Origin: Maratus speciosus
Lineage: Eukaryota > Arthropoda > Arachnida > Araneae > Salticidae
Length of the DNA: 64,000 bases
Assembly (NCBI GenBank): GCA_963932465.1
Contig: OZ010787.1
Coordinates: 17,067,936 to 17,131,935 of the forward strand
Direction: 5' to 3'
The translations under genes were made by a program, and so were the position numbers. Below, piece by piece: positions 10,685 through 21,569 of the stretch. The notes under the pieces are model-generated. The model worked only from the letters and a program-made list of their open reading frames with translations, was not told where the DNA came from and made no database searches. The first letter of the stretch is position 1; every line of letters begins with the position of its first letter.

Positions 10685-11554
10685 TATTTAAAAAAAAATT
10701 CTTTCTTAGGATTTACATTAACGAGCCGGTGTTTTTGCGTGAGCAAAATAGCCCAATATATGTATCACGGAAGTCGGTCCACTTAATTTGTTATATTGGT
10801 CAGGACCGTTTATTTTGTTTATCGCCCGACCCGGCTCATTAAAAAAGACTGTACTAATTCTGCTGACCTGGCCGGTTTCAAAGTTTGAATTCACTTTGTC
10901 TGGTCAATTCGGGTACGGCCTTGGGCCAAGTTTATAGAGTCCAGTACTGAAAAAAAAAATAAAGAAAAAAATCTTGCTTTCCAGTGTTTTTACTGTGTAT
11001 TAGGAGACCCATTCCACAAAAGTTCTATGCCGGGATTTGAGATTTCTCTAGTTAGAGACCAGTAATTTCACAGAGTGAGCACTCTGTGCAGTTTTGCTTT
11101 GCAAGTGGAAGGAAAGGGGGGGGGGGGGGGGGTTATCAGAAGAAAAGCTCGCGACAGCTGTACATTCCAGTATCCGGAGGGTAAAGTAATTATTGACGGA
11201 TGGGCACAAAATGTAATCATTTTTAACTTGAAACTGGTGAGACAAACGTTATTCATCCCGCTGATTGTTTAAAAATAAACAAAACAAATAACATTTCTCA
11301 GATATCTACGGTTGAGGGACATTTTCTAATATTTTGGTACCAATTCGAGAGCATGAAACTATTGATCAAAGGGGAGAAAATGGCGTCATAAAATATCGGT
11401 TTGACAAAAAAAAAAAAAAAAAATGCAATAAGACATTGCTGTAAAAGAAAAAAAAAATCACTGTATCTGCCGCCCTGGCATAAGAGCCGCACTTAGAATA
11501 TTTTATACTTTCAAACTCGTATGCGCCGCAGCTCATATGCCCGAAAATACGGTA

Positions 11555-12489
11555 ATCTCTTTCCAACCTTGCTCCACCAGCGCATGTTCCGTGTGGCTGA
11601 TTGCATTGTTCTCACTCACAATCTCCATGGCCTCTCTCTTTAGGGCATGATTAAAGTTTTCGTAATTTGCTAACATTTTGGTACACTCAGATTAGATTTC
11701 CAGTCTTTCCTCTGCATTGAGCCTTGCTAAAGCTATTGTTACTCTTCCCTTCTTTATATCCTCCCTGTGCTCTTTTACTCTATTTTCTATTCTTCACTTT
11801 GTCACTCTAATATAACATTTTTCGTCCCCACTCTCGTTTTTTAGGTTGATTCTATATACGCCCGAAGTTTTCATATCTATTCGGTCTTTTTCGTTTCTTA
11901 TTCTCTGAAAGATATATCTATTTGGCTTTATTGGTATATTAATGTTATATTTCATAGCTTCTTTTTTAAGCACATTAGCTGCTCCTTTATCATAGGGTAT
12001 AGCTCTTGTAAAATATCTTTGTGCTTTTTGCACAGGAGGTTATGATCGATAGTTTTTTAATAAGCTTTCTGTACAACTTGTCCACTATATAGGTTTTAAA
12101 ACCAGCCTATTTTGCTATGGTCTTTATTATTGTCCTAATCTCTTCTCTTAATAATTCTTTATTGGAGCAAATTTCAATAGCTCGATTGACATAGGCTCTT
12201 AGGGCGGCCCATTTGTAACTTTTTGGTGTTTCACATTTTTCATTAATAATATGGTTAGCATTTGTAGGCTTTCTGTATATCGTTGTTCTAATTTCTTCAT
12301 CTGTTCTTATTATTTTCACATCTCGTAATCATCTCTCTCCAACCTTCCTCCAGCGCATGTTCCATGCGGTTGATCGCATTGTTTTCACTCACAACCTCCT
12401 CTCTCTTTAGGGCATGATTAAAGTTTTTGTAATTTGCTAACTTTTTGGTATGCTCAAATTCGATTTCCAGTCTTTCCTCCGCATTGAGC
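11555..12489 (-). pseudogene. Minus-strand Penelope-like fragments: RT end and GIY-YIG
   Basis: Read on the minus strand, 12319-12107 encodes the end of a Penelope-type reverse transcriptase region (EEIRTTIYRKP, NEKCETPKSYKWAALRAYVN). The 12033-11794 segment encodes the start of the GIY-YIG endonuclease (TSGVYRINLKN then CYIRVTKRRIENRVKEH), followed by its C-terminal part to 11555. The tail continues at 7364-7170. A second, shorter fragment (12489-12331) covering only the GIY-YIG C-terminal part abuts the upstream end of this copy head-to-tail. Frameshifts break the frame. Penelope elements insert with partial tandem and inverted copies, which fits this arrangement. Confidence 0.75.
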
Positions 12490-13450
12490 CTTGCTAAAGC
12501 TGAAGACGTGAAAATAATAACAGATGAAGAAATTAGAACAACGATATACAGAAAGCCTTCAAATGCTAGCCATATTATTAATGAAAAATGTGAAACACCA
12601 AAAAGTTACAAATGGGCCGCCTTAAGAGCCTATGTCAATCGAGCTATTGAAATTTGCTCCAGTAAAGAATTATTAAGAGAAAAGATTAGGACAATAGACA
12701 CCATAGCAAAAACGGCTGGTTTTAAAACCTATATAGTGGACAAGTTGTACAGAAAGCATATTAAAAAACTATCGATCATAACTTCCCGTGCAAAATGCAC
12801 AAAGATATTTTACAAGAGCTATACCCTATGATAAAGGAGCAGCTAATGGGCTTAAAAAAAGAAGCTATGAAATAACATTAATATACCAATAAAGCGAAAT
12901 AGAAATATCTTTCAGAGAATAAGAAACAAAAAAGACCGAATAGATGATATGAAAACTTCGGGCGTATATAGAATCAACCTAAAAAACGAGAGTGGGGATG
13001 AAAAACATTATATTTGAGTGACAAAGCGAAGAATAGAAAATAGAGTAAAAGAACACAGGGAGGATATAAAGAAAGGAAGAGTAACAACAGCTTTAGCAAG
13101 GCTCAATGTGGAGGAAAGACTGGAAATCGAATTTGAGCGTACCAAAAAGTTAGCACATTACAAAAACTTTAATCATGCCCTAAAGAGAGAGGCTGTGGAG
13201 ATTAGTGAGAACAATACGATCAACCTCATGGAACATGTGCTGGTGGAGCAAGGTTGGAGAGAGATGATTACAAAAAGATACGAATATGGGAAGAAGAGGA
13301 AGAGGGATCCGAAGAGTGGCCCAGTGGAAAGCGAGTCTGAATCAGTAAGAAAGTGAAAATGGTCCAGGAAGGACCGAAATATATATTTCATATTTTAAGA
13401 ACCTTTTATGGTATTCGAAACTGGGTTTCAGAGATTTTTTATTAAATGTA
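12490..13450 (+). pseudogene. Plus-strand Penelope-like fragment with GIY-YIG domain
   Basis: It begins at the same point as the minus-strand copy (AAAATAATAACAGATGAAG) and encodes the RT C-terminal region (to about 12830), then the GIY-YIG endonuclease. The longest open part, 13018-13356 (112 codons), covers KRRIENRVKEHREDIKKG, ALARLN, TKKLAHYKNFNHALKREAVE and a Ser/Glu-rich tail. The usual Tyr-Ile-Gly of the second half-motif reads Tyr-Ile-Arg in the minus-strand copy. The 3' tail matches 7170-7260 inverted. It would prime and copy its RNA at nicked DNA if intact; here it is 5'-truncated and frameshifted. Confidence 0.75.
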
Positions 13451-13827
13451 TTTACTTGACCTTTACTTTTAATAATTTTTAAAATGATCTTACTTCTTAT
13501 TTTAGTTTATTACTTTACTTAATTATTTTAATATTTTACTATGTTGCAAGCATTCATTATAATTTTGTTTGCATTTTGCTTCAAATTACCATTTTAAAAA
13601 ATGGAAACAAAGCAATGACCAGAAAGCTGCAAAATTCTAAAATCCACACAACTTCTGATCCCATGCTGTTCGGATTAGAGGGAGTCTTCTATACTTTCAG
13701 TTCAATATTTTTGCGCAATTTTTCATTTAAAAATATAAATTCAGACAAAATGGAATTAAAGATATAAAATCATACAAATTTGATGTTCATTTAAGGATGA
13801 TTCATCACTTGCCCGGGCAACACTGGG

Positions 13828-14938
13828 CAGGGTTGTCTCGGTTTTAACCATGGTGGTTTAAACCGGTTTTAATCATCCTGGTCAAAATCAATTTTGACCA
13901 TTTTGACCACTGAAATTGACTATTCAATTTATTTACTACTAATCAAATATTTTATTAGCATATGTTAAAAACTAAGTTAACATTTGTTAAAAATGTCATA
14001 ATATAAGTAACATAACACCAGCAAATACCAAATTAAAAAAGCCATAACATAAATAACATAACACCAAGATACAACACAAATGTTTTAATTATTTTTTATA
14101 CACAAGCTCTTTTACAGAGACTGTATCATTTTAGAATAAGTTTAAAGATCTTTTTCTTTCAGCAACCTTAACCATTCGTCGCATGCATCAGATATAGTAG
14201 CATCTTCTTTTTTAAGTTTATCTAAAGCAAGGGAAATAGGCTTAAGTTGATTTTATAAATGTTTTACTTCTTTGTATACGTTGTTAATGATTTTAACAAT
14301 GTTATCAATATTATCTTCATGCTCATCTGCAATTTTTCATTTCAATAACATGCTTCTTTATTGAATTAACTTTGTGTTTACTTGAATCTTGTAGGACAAG
14401 ATATTACAATGTGCAGCACATCCATAAGAAATGAACAGTTCGTCTCTATATGCATTTTGAAAATCTTCTCTCATGCGTTTCATCTTGTTTTCATTGTCAC
14501 TTACAAAACTTTACTTTACAAGCAAACTTGTTGTCTACCTCTTCTTTAGCATCAGCTGCTAGTTTTAAACAATACTGGGCAGATTTCTTAGATGTTCCTG
14601 TATCAACAGCTGAAAGGAAGAATGACTTTTTCCCCTGTTGATACACTATCAACAATGATAGGGCAATCATGGATCTAGCTTTCTTATTGTATTGCATAAG
14701 CATATTTTACTAATGAGCCTCCTTAACTTATCAGTGTATTATTTTTTTAACTGCCTGTTACTTTTATTACTTATTAAGTTACTTTTAATTGCAAAGAAAA
14801 AGTAATTATTAAAATTAAGACCATTTTTAACAGTTTTGACCATTTCTGCCCCCTTTTGACCAATTTTGGATGGTTAAAACCACTTTTATCCAGTGTCCTG
14901 GTCAAAATCAATTTTGACCGGTTAAAATTAGAACCCTG
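13828..14938 (-). mobile_element. hAT element with decayed transposase
   Basis: It starts CAGGGTTGTCTCGGTTTTAA and the reverse complement of its right end is CAGGGTTCTAATTTTAACC. A perfect 8-bp duplication ACACTGGG flanks it (13820-13827, 14939-14946), diagnostic of hAT. Subterminal regions are rich in GTCAAAATTGATTTTGACC-type palindromes. The interior carries minus-strand transposase fragments. Confidence 0.9.
14130..14700 (-). pseudogene. hAT transposase fragment (DUF659-like region)
   Basis: On the minus strand, reading downwards from 14700, there is an Ala/Lys-rich stretch, then NENKMKRMREDFQNAYRDEL and ISYGCAAHCNIL. These resemble the family pattern in which D-N-x-x-N-M-x-x-M precedes G-C-x-A-H-x-x-N-L-L. 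Next come NQLKPISLALDKLKKEDAT and SDACDEWLRLL, also typical of hAT proteins. Stops and frameshifts divide it, and the N-terminal zinc finger and C-terminal dimerisation region are missing. The protein would have catalysed transposition of this element. Confidence 0.65.
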
Positions 14939-15039
14939 ACACTGGGCGATCAGCTAGTTTTCAAATAAAAAAAGCTTACATACTGAAATATAATTTTAAT
15001 TCAACTTTTATTTAATGTTTTTTATAGTTAATTTTTTAT

Positions 15040-15615
15040 AAATATTATTAATAGTTCAGTTTTTAAATATGAGTAAGATCTTGTCTCATGATAGTAATTT
15101 TTATGAAAATGGGGGTGGAGGGGACGAATCCCTAAAAGAAGTGCCATAATATTTTTCATTGTGTAAGTTAAAACACATGTTTATGATCCTTTTCAACAAG
15201 GAAATGAGTTTAATTTAGACCCTCATTTTGAAAATTTAAAATTTTGAAAATGACTTTTTTGACAATTTTTTTTAAATTCAACTTTATTAATTTTTTTTAA
15301 GTTATAACAACAGCCTAAATTTACATTAAATATTTTTTTCTGAAATTCTAATTATCTTAATGAATGTCAAAATTTTCAGAAAGATTTTAGCATTAGCAAT
15401 TGAGAAATTTTTTCATAAACAGCAGCAGCTGAATCTGAGAGTTACGCAAATGACAAATGATGCAAAATCACAATTTTGAAGGGCGATAAAATGAAAATTA
15501 ACTGAAATAAAGATAAAAGAATATAAGGGTGTTACTTATAATCATAAACAATAGAAGTATAGAAAGTATCATGAAAATCTTAGATGGGTGGGTGTTGGGG
15601 TCTGATTGAATGACA
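15040..15615 (-). mobile_element. GGGTCATTCC-family element, second copy
   Basis: The reverse complement follows 804-1400 block by block: a degraded terminus (TCATGTCATTCAATCAGACC), CACCCACCCATC, GATTTTGCATCATTTGTC, TCAAAATGAGGGTC, then TCATGAGACAAG. The terminus is decayed. It abuts the tandem array at 15645. No coding sequence is visible. Confidence 0.6.
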
Positions 15616-15644
15616 TGAATTGACATTAAAATGGCATGAAGAGG

Positions 15645-16310
15645 ATATTTTTTTAAACCTATAAACCACTGTTCTAACAGGCACTATCGCTGCCAGATTT
15701 AAAGCCGTTTAGCATTAACTTTGCAACCAAATTTTGTCTGGAAAATTAATTATAGGTTGTCTGATAGCAAAAGAGTAATATGTTGTAATTTTTAAGCTTG
15801 CTGAAATGAAGTGAAGATGACTTATTTATTTATTTTTTTAAATCTATAAACCACTCTTCAAACAGGCACTTTTGTTGTCAGATTTAACACCGTCTGGCAT
15901 TAACTTAGCAACCGAATTTGTGTCTGGCAAATTAATTATAGGTTGTCTGATAGCCAAAGAGTAATATATTGCAATTTTTAAGCTTTCTAAAATGACATGA
16001 AGACTTTTTTTTAATCCTATAAAACCACTCTTCAAACAGGCACTATCGCTGCCAGATTTAAAGCCATTTGGCATTAACTTAGCTACCGAATTCGTGTCTG
16101 GAAAATTATAGATTGTCTGATAGCCAAAGAGTAATATATTGCAATTTTTCAAGCTTGGTAAAATGACGTGAAGGGCACATATTTTTACACCTGTAAATTA
16201 CTGTTCTAGCGGGCACTATCGTTGCCAGATTTAAAGCCGTCTGGCATTAACTTTGCAACTGAATTTGTGTCTGGCAAATTAATTATAGGTAGTCTGATAG
16301 CCAACAAGTT
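15645..16310 (+). repeat. Tandem array, four 174-185 bp monomers
   Basis: Monomers begin with CTATAAACCACT-like sequence at about 15659, 15844, 16017 and 16191. They share CAGGCACTATCGCTGCCAGA, GGCATTAACTT, GTGTCTGG, ATTATAGGTTGTCTGATAGC and a CAAGCTTGCTAAAATGAC end. The 102-codon minus-strand frame across it (15844-16152) is translated repeat, itself internally duplicated. A single monomer part lies at 740-803. Confidence 0.85.
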
Positions 16311-18666
16311 AACAGACGAACCATTTAGAATATTTGTTTTGAAAAATTAACCACTTCACATAAGTTGATCAGATATATTTGGATTTTACAACCTTTAGCA
16401 TTTCTAATACTTGCTAAGTTACAAAAATAAAACAGCAATCATACTTAGTTTATATTTAATTTTATTGCATAAGTAACTGCTAAAATAACTTAATTATAAG
16501 AGTTTCGTGCCATAGATGGAAAAAATTTCTACCTTTTTTTCTCATTTCCCACTTACATGCCTGATAATTACATAAATCAAAACCTGATTAAAATATACAA
16601 ATTTTTAAAAATGCACTCTAAACTTGGGGTCTCCAAAAATCAAGAAAGCCATCATTGGCCCATAGGCTCGTGCTTTAACCCAGGCCTTGATTATTAAAAG
16701 AAAATATTTTCTATCAAAAATTTTCAATTTAATAACATTTAAAATGTTGAGAATAACAATTTAGAATATTGCTTCTTTCTTTTTCACTTATTTTAGATGG
16801 CATTATTTAAGCCATTGGTCGCTATAAAATCAGACACCTGTGCTAATTTTGCTTATTTTAAGCTATTGGTGGCTATAAAATCATTTATGATAATTTTGCT
16901 ATTTTATTTGAGCTGTTCAGTGCACAAATCGATTAACTCCATCAAATGAAAATGTTCAGTATAAACAGTTAATTATTGTAACTATAAAAATAGTGTATCT
17001 ATATATTTTTTTGCTGGATATTTTGATTGAATTCATTTTCTTTTAATCAAGGGTAACTTTTTATCCCTGTATAAATATATGGAAAATTTTCAATGTTCCT
17101 TTGTTTAAAAAAAGTCACTTAAAATGGAGTTAGTTCAATTGCCTTCTGAATGCCTCATTTATTTCACACAAATTTCTTGTAAAGAATAGATCAGTTATGC
17201 ACACTAAAATTGCGCATGTCTGTTATTTATCAAGTGAATCCTTTTCTGATAAAACTATTTTTTTCATTTTAGATTTTTGTTTACAAAATGGAATTTAAAT
17301 AAGTTTATTTACTTTTTTTTCTAATAATATGTAATAAATTTTCTTGTTTGCAGTTACTTCACAGTAATGCTGAAGTACAAGACAAGCATATATTCATTTT
17401 AGTTAGTGAAAACCAAACTGTATTTTGATAATCTATTTAAGATAATTTAATTTTTTTTTTTGATAATTAGTTTATAATTTTTATAATAAAAGTATAAACA
17501 GTTCAAATTTGAGTGATAGCATAAACTGTAGAATAAGATGTGGAATTTTATAACTGTTTTGGTTATTTTGATGGCAAACAAAGGATTCTTGTCCCTTTTT
17601 TTAAAAGTAAGCATGCAACTTTTTATTTCATTGTTGGCTACTAAAGCAGCTATTTTTGGTGCCATTAGACAGTTGCAGCCCTATTTATGGGTATTCTAAT
17701 TTGAGTCTTACTTTGTCAATAAATAGGTATGATTACCATTCAAAAGATTTGTCTTTGCGTTTTTTAATATGTAGAAATAGCTGCATAAAGGTTATTTTAA
17801 TAAATTTATAGACAATTAAATCCCCAATCTAATGTCATCTTTTCTCTCTGATTATTTTTATTTGAACAGATAATATCACATCTTTGGTTTTTTGATGATT
17901 ACCTAACATAACTTTTTTGAAAAGAATGAAATATACCTTGTCTCTGGGGAAAATTTGTTCAAAATCTATTTAGTTTAAAGCAAGTGTTTTTAATTGAATC
18001 ATTTCTCAAGGGTGTATCTCTGACATCTGCTTCTAATTATGATTTGCTGTCATTGAGGAAGAAAAATAGTTGAAGTTACTCATTTCTCTAAATTTAACTG
18101 GGAATCAATTTGAAATTGCAAAATTATAAAGTATGTGCTGCTTCTACAATGAGTTAAACTACTGAGAAGATTTGTATAAAATTTTCTCTTTGATAAATTT
18201 TTGTTGCAACCAACCATAGGCACCAACTTTTATGTAAATAATCAATCGAAGATTATATGGTTGCTGTATTACTGAGTGAGTAAACAGAATTCTGTATGTG
18301 TAGATTTTTTTGGAAATAAAATTTTTGTATATGCAACACAGGATGATCGTAATTAATTCAAAGATTTACTTTGAAACTTTTTACTTTCTCTATAAAATTA
18401 AACTACTGGACCAAAAGTTATTAAACCTGGAAATATAAAAGAAGTCAGAAGATTTTATACCCTGGGGGAAAAAGTAGGAAAAAAATCGCCACTAGAGGGG
18501 ACAATGGTGCTGTAGATTGTATTCCGGACCACAGGTTTTGCTCTGTAAACACTCCGGTATTTATGTTCACTTGCAATGGCAAACTGTTACCACATAAAAA
18601 ATGTCATTTTGCAGAGTTATGCAAATTAGCAATACCTTTCCATGATCTCTTTTATAATATTATCAA
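16311..18666. other. 2.3-kb noncoding AT-rich stretch
   Basis: There is no supported gene, tRNA or clear TE end. A short local duplication (AAGCYATTGGTSGCTATAAA) occurs near 16810 and 16862. The open frame at 17447-17665 has no domain signal. It could be intron or intergenic DNA and is one of the least repeat-like stretches in the window. Confidence 0.5.
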
Positions 18667-20118
18667 CAGGGCTTGAAATTAAATTTTTATTAGGAGGGGA
18701 GTCCCCTTCCCAACTTTTATAAATGGAAGGGAGTGTGACTGTTTGGGAGAGAGAAAAAAAAAATCTTTAAACCGTACTATTTTACGTGCTATTTAAAGGA
18801 TAACATTAATACAGGTATGATAAAATGCCATCTGATGTGCCTTCATTTTTAACAACTTGCTTGAACAATGCTTATTTGGTGATGGCATCATCAATATCCA
18901 TGTCTTAACAAAACTGTTTTATTACATCCTTAATGGAATTGCAGCCTAAACCAGAATCCTTGTTATTTTCTTTGATTAAACTGGGCCGTATGCATTCAAA
19001 TTTTAAACAAATGCCTCAAGTTTGAAAGGGAAAATGTTATTCATTTCTTCTATTTCACAAAAAATGTAGGTTAAGTTTAAATTGTGAAGTCCTAATTTCT
19101 GAGGGGAAAGGATCTGCAAGGATCAAATTGGTGTTTCTAAATGTTTCCTTAGAGTTTGGATATATTTTTTTTTTCGTGCACAAGACAAGATCTTTGCAGT
19201 TCTTCTAATCTTATTTTTGTTTAGTGCTAAATCTAGATCAATTTGGGAGAGTGCGGTGCCTGGTGGCTCTTACTGCCTTTCTGGATCTTTTCCTTTTTCG
19301 GTCATAAGAAAATATATGGAATCAGTCATGGGAAAATATCGCAACATTAGTCAGTTGATCGTGGGAGAAAATCGCGAAAATTTTCAGCCGGACATGGGGG
19401 AAAAAAATTGTGAGTTTTGTCAAACTGTCGTAAGAAATTGTGAAGTTTGCCAGTCGACCATGGAAAAATTCACAAAATTTTGTCAATCAGTTGTGGGGAA
19501 AAATTACGAAATTCAATAATTGGTTGTGGGGAAAATCGGGAAAATATTGTGAAAGGAAAAAATTGAGAAAATTTTCAGTCGTATACAGGAATAACTCATG
19601 AATTTCATCAATCTGTCGCAAGAAGCTGTGAAATCGGTCATAGGAAAAAAAAAATTGCTAATTTCGATGATTGGTTTGCAAAAAAAAAAAAAAAAACTTG
19701 GAATTTTGTCAATCTGACGCAGGAAAATATCGTGAAATTCGGTAATCGGCCTGCAAAATATCAAGAAATTCGCTAATCAATCTTGGCAAAATATTGTGAA
19801 ATTCGTTTATAGTTGAGAAAAAAAACTCATTTTCAATTGGCAGGGAATTAATCATGAATTTTGCGAATCTGTTGCAAGGAGAAGCAATGAAATTCGCCAA
19901 TCTGGCACAGAAAAAAATTTGCAAAATGGGTCGATCTGTCGCATTAAAAATCCTGCAAAATGCATTGATCAGTCGTGGGAAAATATTGCAAAATTCATCA
20001 GTCTGTCATGGGAGTTGATCATCATTTCAAAAATAAAAAATCTCCAGAAAATGGTGAATTTTTTTGGACAGGATTTTAAAATTTTAGGCATGCATCCTGC
20101 CCTGAAATTAAAGCCCTG
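18667..20118. mobile_element. hAT-like element with minisatellite core
   Basis: The left end CAGGGCTTGAAATTAAATTT and the right-end reverse complement CAGGGCTTTAATTTCAGGGC share the CAGGGCTT-AATT type seen in hAT miniature elements. A clean 8-bp duplication is not apparent (ATTATCAA versus CCTGATCA). The interior is dominated by the tandem array 19330-19985. No transposase was found. Confidence 0.5.
19330..19985. repeat. Degenerate minisatellite of the GATCGTGGGAAAA type
   Basis: Roughly twenty units of about 30-36 bp follow the pattern AATTTTGTCAATCGGTCGTGGGAAAATATCG with strong drift. Several spurious open frames (100 codons plus, 83 and 71 codons minus) are satellite translations. The underlying consensus resembles the arrays at 3655, 25960 and 42427. 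Confidence 0.7.
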
Positions 20119-20316
20119 CCTGATCAAGTTAGGTAACTTTCAGTCATGTAGTTTTCACTTTATAGGGGTTTTAAAGTGAAACATTAATTATCCTATACTG
20201 TGGACTAAAATTACAAGGTTAAAGGAGGTATGATTTCAATCAACATTTATACCTGTTTTGTCAATTAGTTTAGCTTACAGAATTAAACACTTAGGTATAG
20301 ATTAGATCTCTTTTTA

Positions 20317-20540
20317 ACCGACTTCAAAAAGGAGGTTATCAATTCGACCTGTATATGTTTTGACCATGTTCACGCATAACTTTCTTAAATATGAACTGAT
20401 TTTGATATATATATTTTTTTTTGTTTGAAAGTGTAAGTCACCCATTTGGTCCCATAAAAATTGGTTTCATAAAAATCTGATGATTAGAACATTTTTTTAA
20501 AAATAAAAACTTTAAAATTCAAATCCTTTTTGAAGCTGCC
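20317..20540. mobile_element. Fragment with TTAACCGACTTC terminus
   Basis: It begins TTAACCGACTTCAAAAAGG, the same terminus as the TTAA-flanked palindrome 53651-54277. Inverted CCTTTTTGAAG recurs near 20525, but without a clear TTAA. It is probably a small degraded member of that family. Confidence 0.45.
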
Positions 20541-20621
20541 CATTATAAGCACTCATCTTTCATACTGTTACTCTTACAGAGATACGAGATCTTTCAAAGT
20601 GCGAAAACTTAGCTGGACAAG

Positions 20622-20776
20622 GGCCGAGATCCAGATAGATTTTTCACTGGTAGTGAAACGAGATTGGCCAATCAGAAGCCTGCAGATTTGCGAACTTTTC
20701 GCTGTTTGCAAAAATGCAGCCTTCTGATTGGTTGATCTCGTTTCGCTAAGAGTGAAAAATCTATCTGGATCCCGAC
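20622..20776. mobile_element. Palindromic miniature element
   Basis: The arms read GGGCCGAGATCCAGATAGAT at the left and the inverted equivalent at the right, joined through AAACGAGATTGGCCAATCAG and its inverse around a short centre. About 155 bp can fold into one hairpin. A half copy is at 50322-50389. Confidence 0.75.
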
Positions 20777-20891
20777 CATTCCGTCATCCACCAAACTGGA
20801 AGGCCCACAAAGACACAAACCAATATCAGAAGTCGCTGTCGAAAAGTTGAAAATCAACCTTTAAAGTTTCTCATGTATCAGAGCACAAGTA

Positions 20892-21164
20892 CAACTCCTA
20901 GAATAAATAGTGTGGAAATCTGCTATCCGAGCAGCACTAAACAAATATATCCCTTAAATGTGCAAAGATGCTGTAATCCAATGAGCCGATCGCAGCGACA
21001 TCTGCGTTATATTTTCAAATTTCAGTGTAAACATTGTATTATAACAGCATCTAGAACAATTGGTCTTGTAGTTTTAGAAAATATCCTCAGATGTCGCTCC
21101 GATCGACTTTTTATCGTTTACATTTAAGGGATACAATATTTTAGTACTTTCTAAGTACTACTGC
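20892..21164. mobile_element. Palindromic TA miniature element, TCTAGAATA family, truncated copy
   Basis: It starts CAACTCCTAGAATAAATAG after TA and runs through GTGGAAATCTGCTATCC, CCCTTAAATGTGC, GATCGCAGCGACATCTGC and the inverted equivalents. The right terminus is lost or replaced where the next copy begins at 21167. The two 'copies' may partly overlap as nested insertions. Confidence 0.7.
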
Positions 21165-21166
21165 TA

Positions 21167-21485
21167 CAGAGTCTAGAATATATAGTGTGGAAATTGGCTA
21201 TCCCAGTAATACTTAAAAAAGTGCTAAAATATTGGATCCCTTAAATGTCAAATGATGCTGAAATCCAATGAGTCGATCACAGCGACATCTTAAGGATATT
21301 TTCTATAACTCCAAGACTATTTGGTCTAGACATTGTAATAATATGATGTTTACTTTGAAATTTGAAAATATATCGCAGATGTCGCTGCGATCGGCTCCCT
21401 GAATTTCAGCATCGTTGCACATTTAAGGGATACAACTTTTAGCGTTGTTTGAATAGCAGATTTCCACACTGTATTCTAGATGCTG
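21167..21485. mobile_element. Palindromic TA miniature element, TCTAGAATA family
   Basis: The 319-bp copy starts CAGAGTCTAGAATATATAG and ends with the inverted CTGTATTCTAGATGCTG. TA flanks both sides (21165-21166, 21486-21487). The arms contain AGCGACATCT and its inverse, so the unit is close to self-complementary. Three more copies lie at 47995-48985. Confidence 0.8.
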
Positions 21486-21569
21486 TACTACTGCGATAGT
21501 CAGTCAATATGTTCTGGATATCTGAATCTGGGGAACCAATGAGAACGGTTCAGGATTGGAACCCAGTAG

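Larger units (their letters stand above)
7365..11552. mobile_element. 4.2-kb TA-flanked element, TIR CYGTATTTTCGGG
   Basis: The left end is CTGTATTTTCGGG; the reverse complement of the right end is CCGTATTTTCGGGCATATG, both followed by CGCC/GCGG-rich blocks. TA flanks both sides (7363-7364, 11553-11554). Removing it restores the Penelope-like sequence, confirming the boundaries. The 1.4-kb element at 27399-28784 belongs to the same family. No transposase is recognisable; the length is due to at least four nested repeats. Confidence 0.8.
6738..13689 (+). mobile_element. TA-flanked element, copy 1 (interrupted by Penelope copies)
   Basis: The left end CAGTAGAGTGTCAAATATG continues as ATGTAACCCTAAAATC. 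The right portion (about 13575-13689) carries GCAATGACCAGAAAG, TTCTAAAATCC and GAGGGAGTCTTC. The complete relative at 58689-59508 has the same ends around only 820 bp, so most of this 7-kb span is inserted material. TA flanks the left end and probably the right (13690-13691). The termini resemble Tigger/pogo-type elements, but no transposase of this element is visible, so the class is inferred. Confidence 0.65.
13812..14957 (+). mobile_element. Helitron-like 3' terminus, split by a hAT element
   Basis: Joining the sequence on both sides of the hAT insertion gives a GC-rich hairpin (GCCC...GGGC around CGGGCAACACT) followed by ATCA and CAGCTAG then T. This matches the typical Helitron end, a short GC hairpin a few bases before CTAG. 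Only the terminal 30 bases or so are recognised; no Rep/helicase coding sequence is present. Confidence 0.45.

Noticed and set aside
12445..12490. Start codon of the 128-codon frame at 12445-12831 as a gene start
   Set aside because: The first 15 codons lie in an inverted Penelope fragment on the wrong strand; the true Penelope sequence begins at the junction near 12490.
15844..16152. 102-codon minus-strand frame with an internal duplication
   Set aside because: It spans two monomers of the tandem array; the duplication is that of the DNA repeat.
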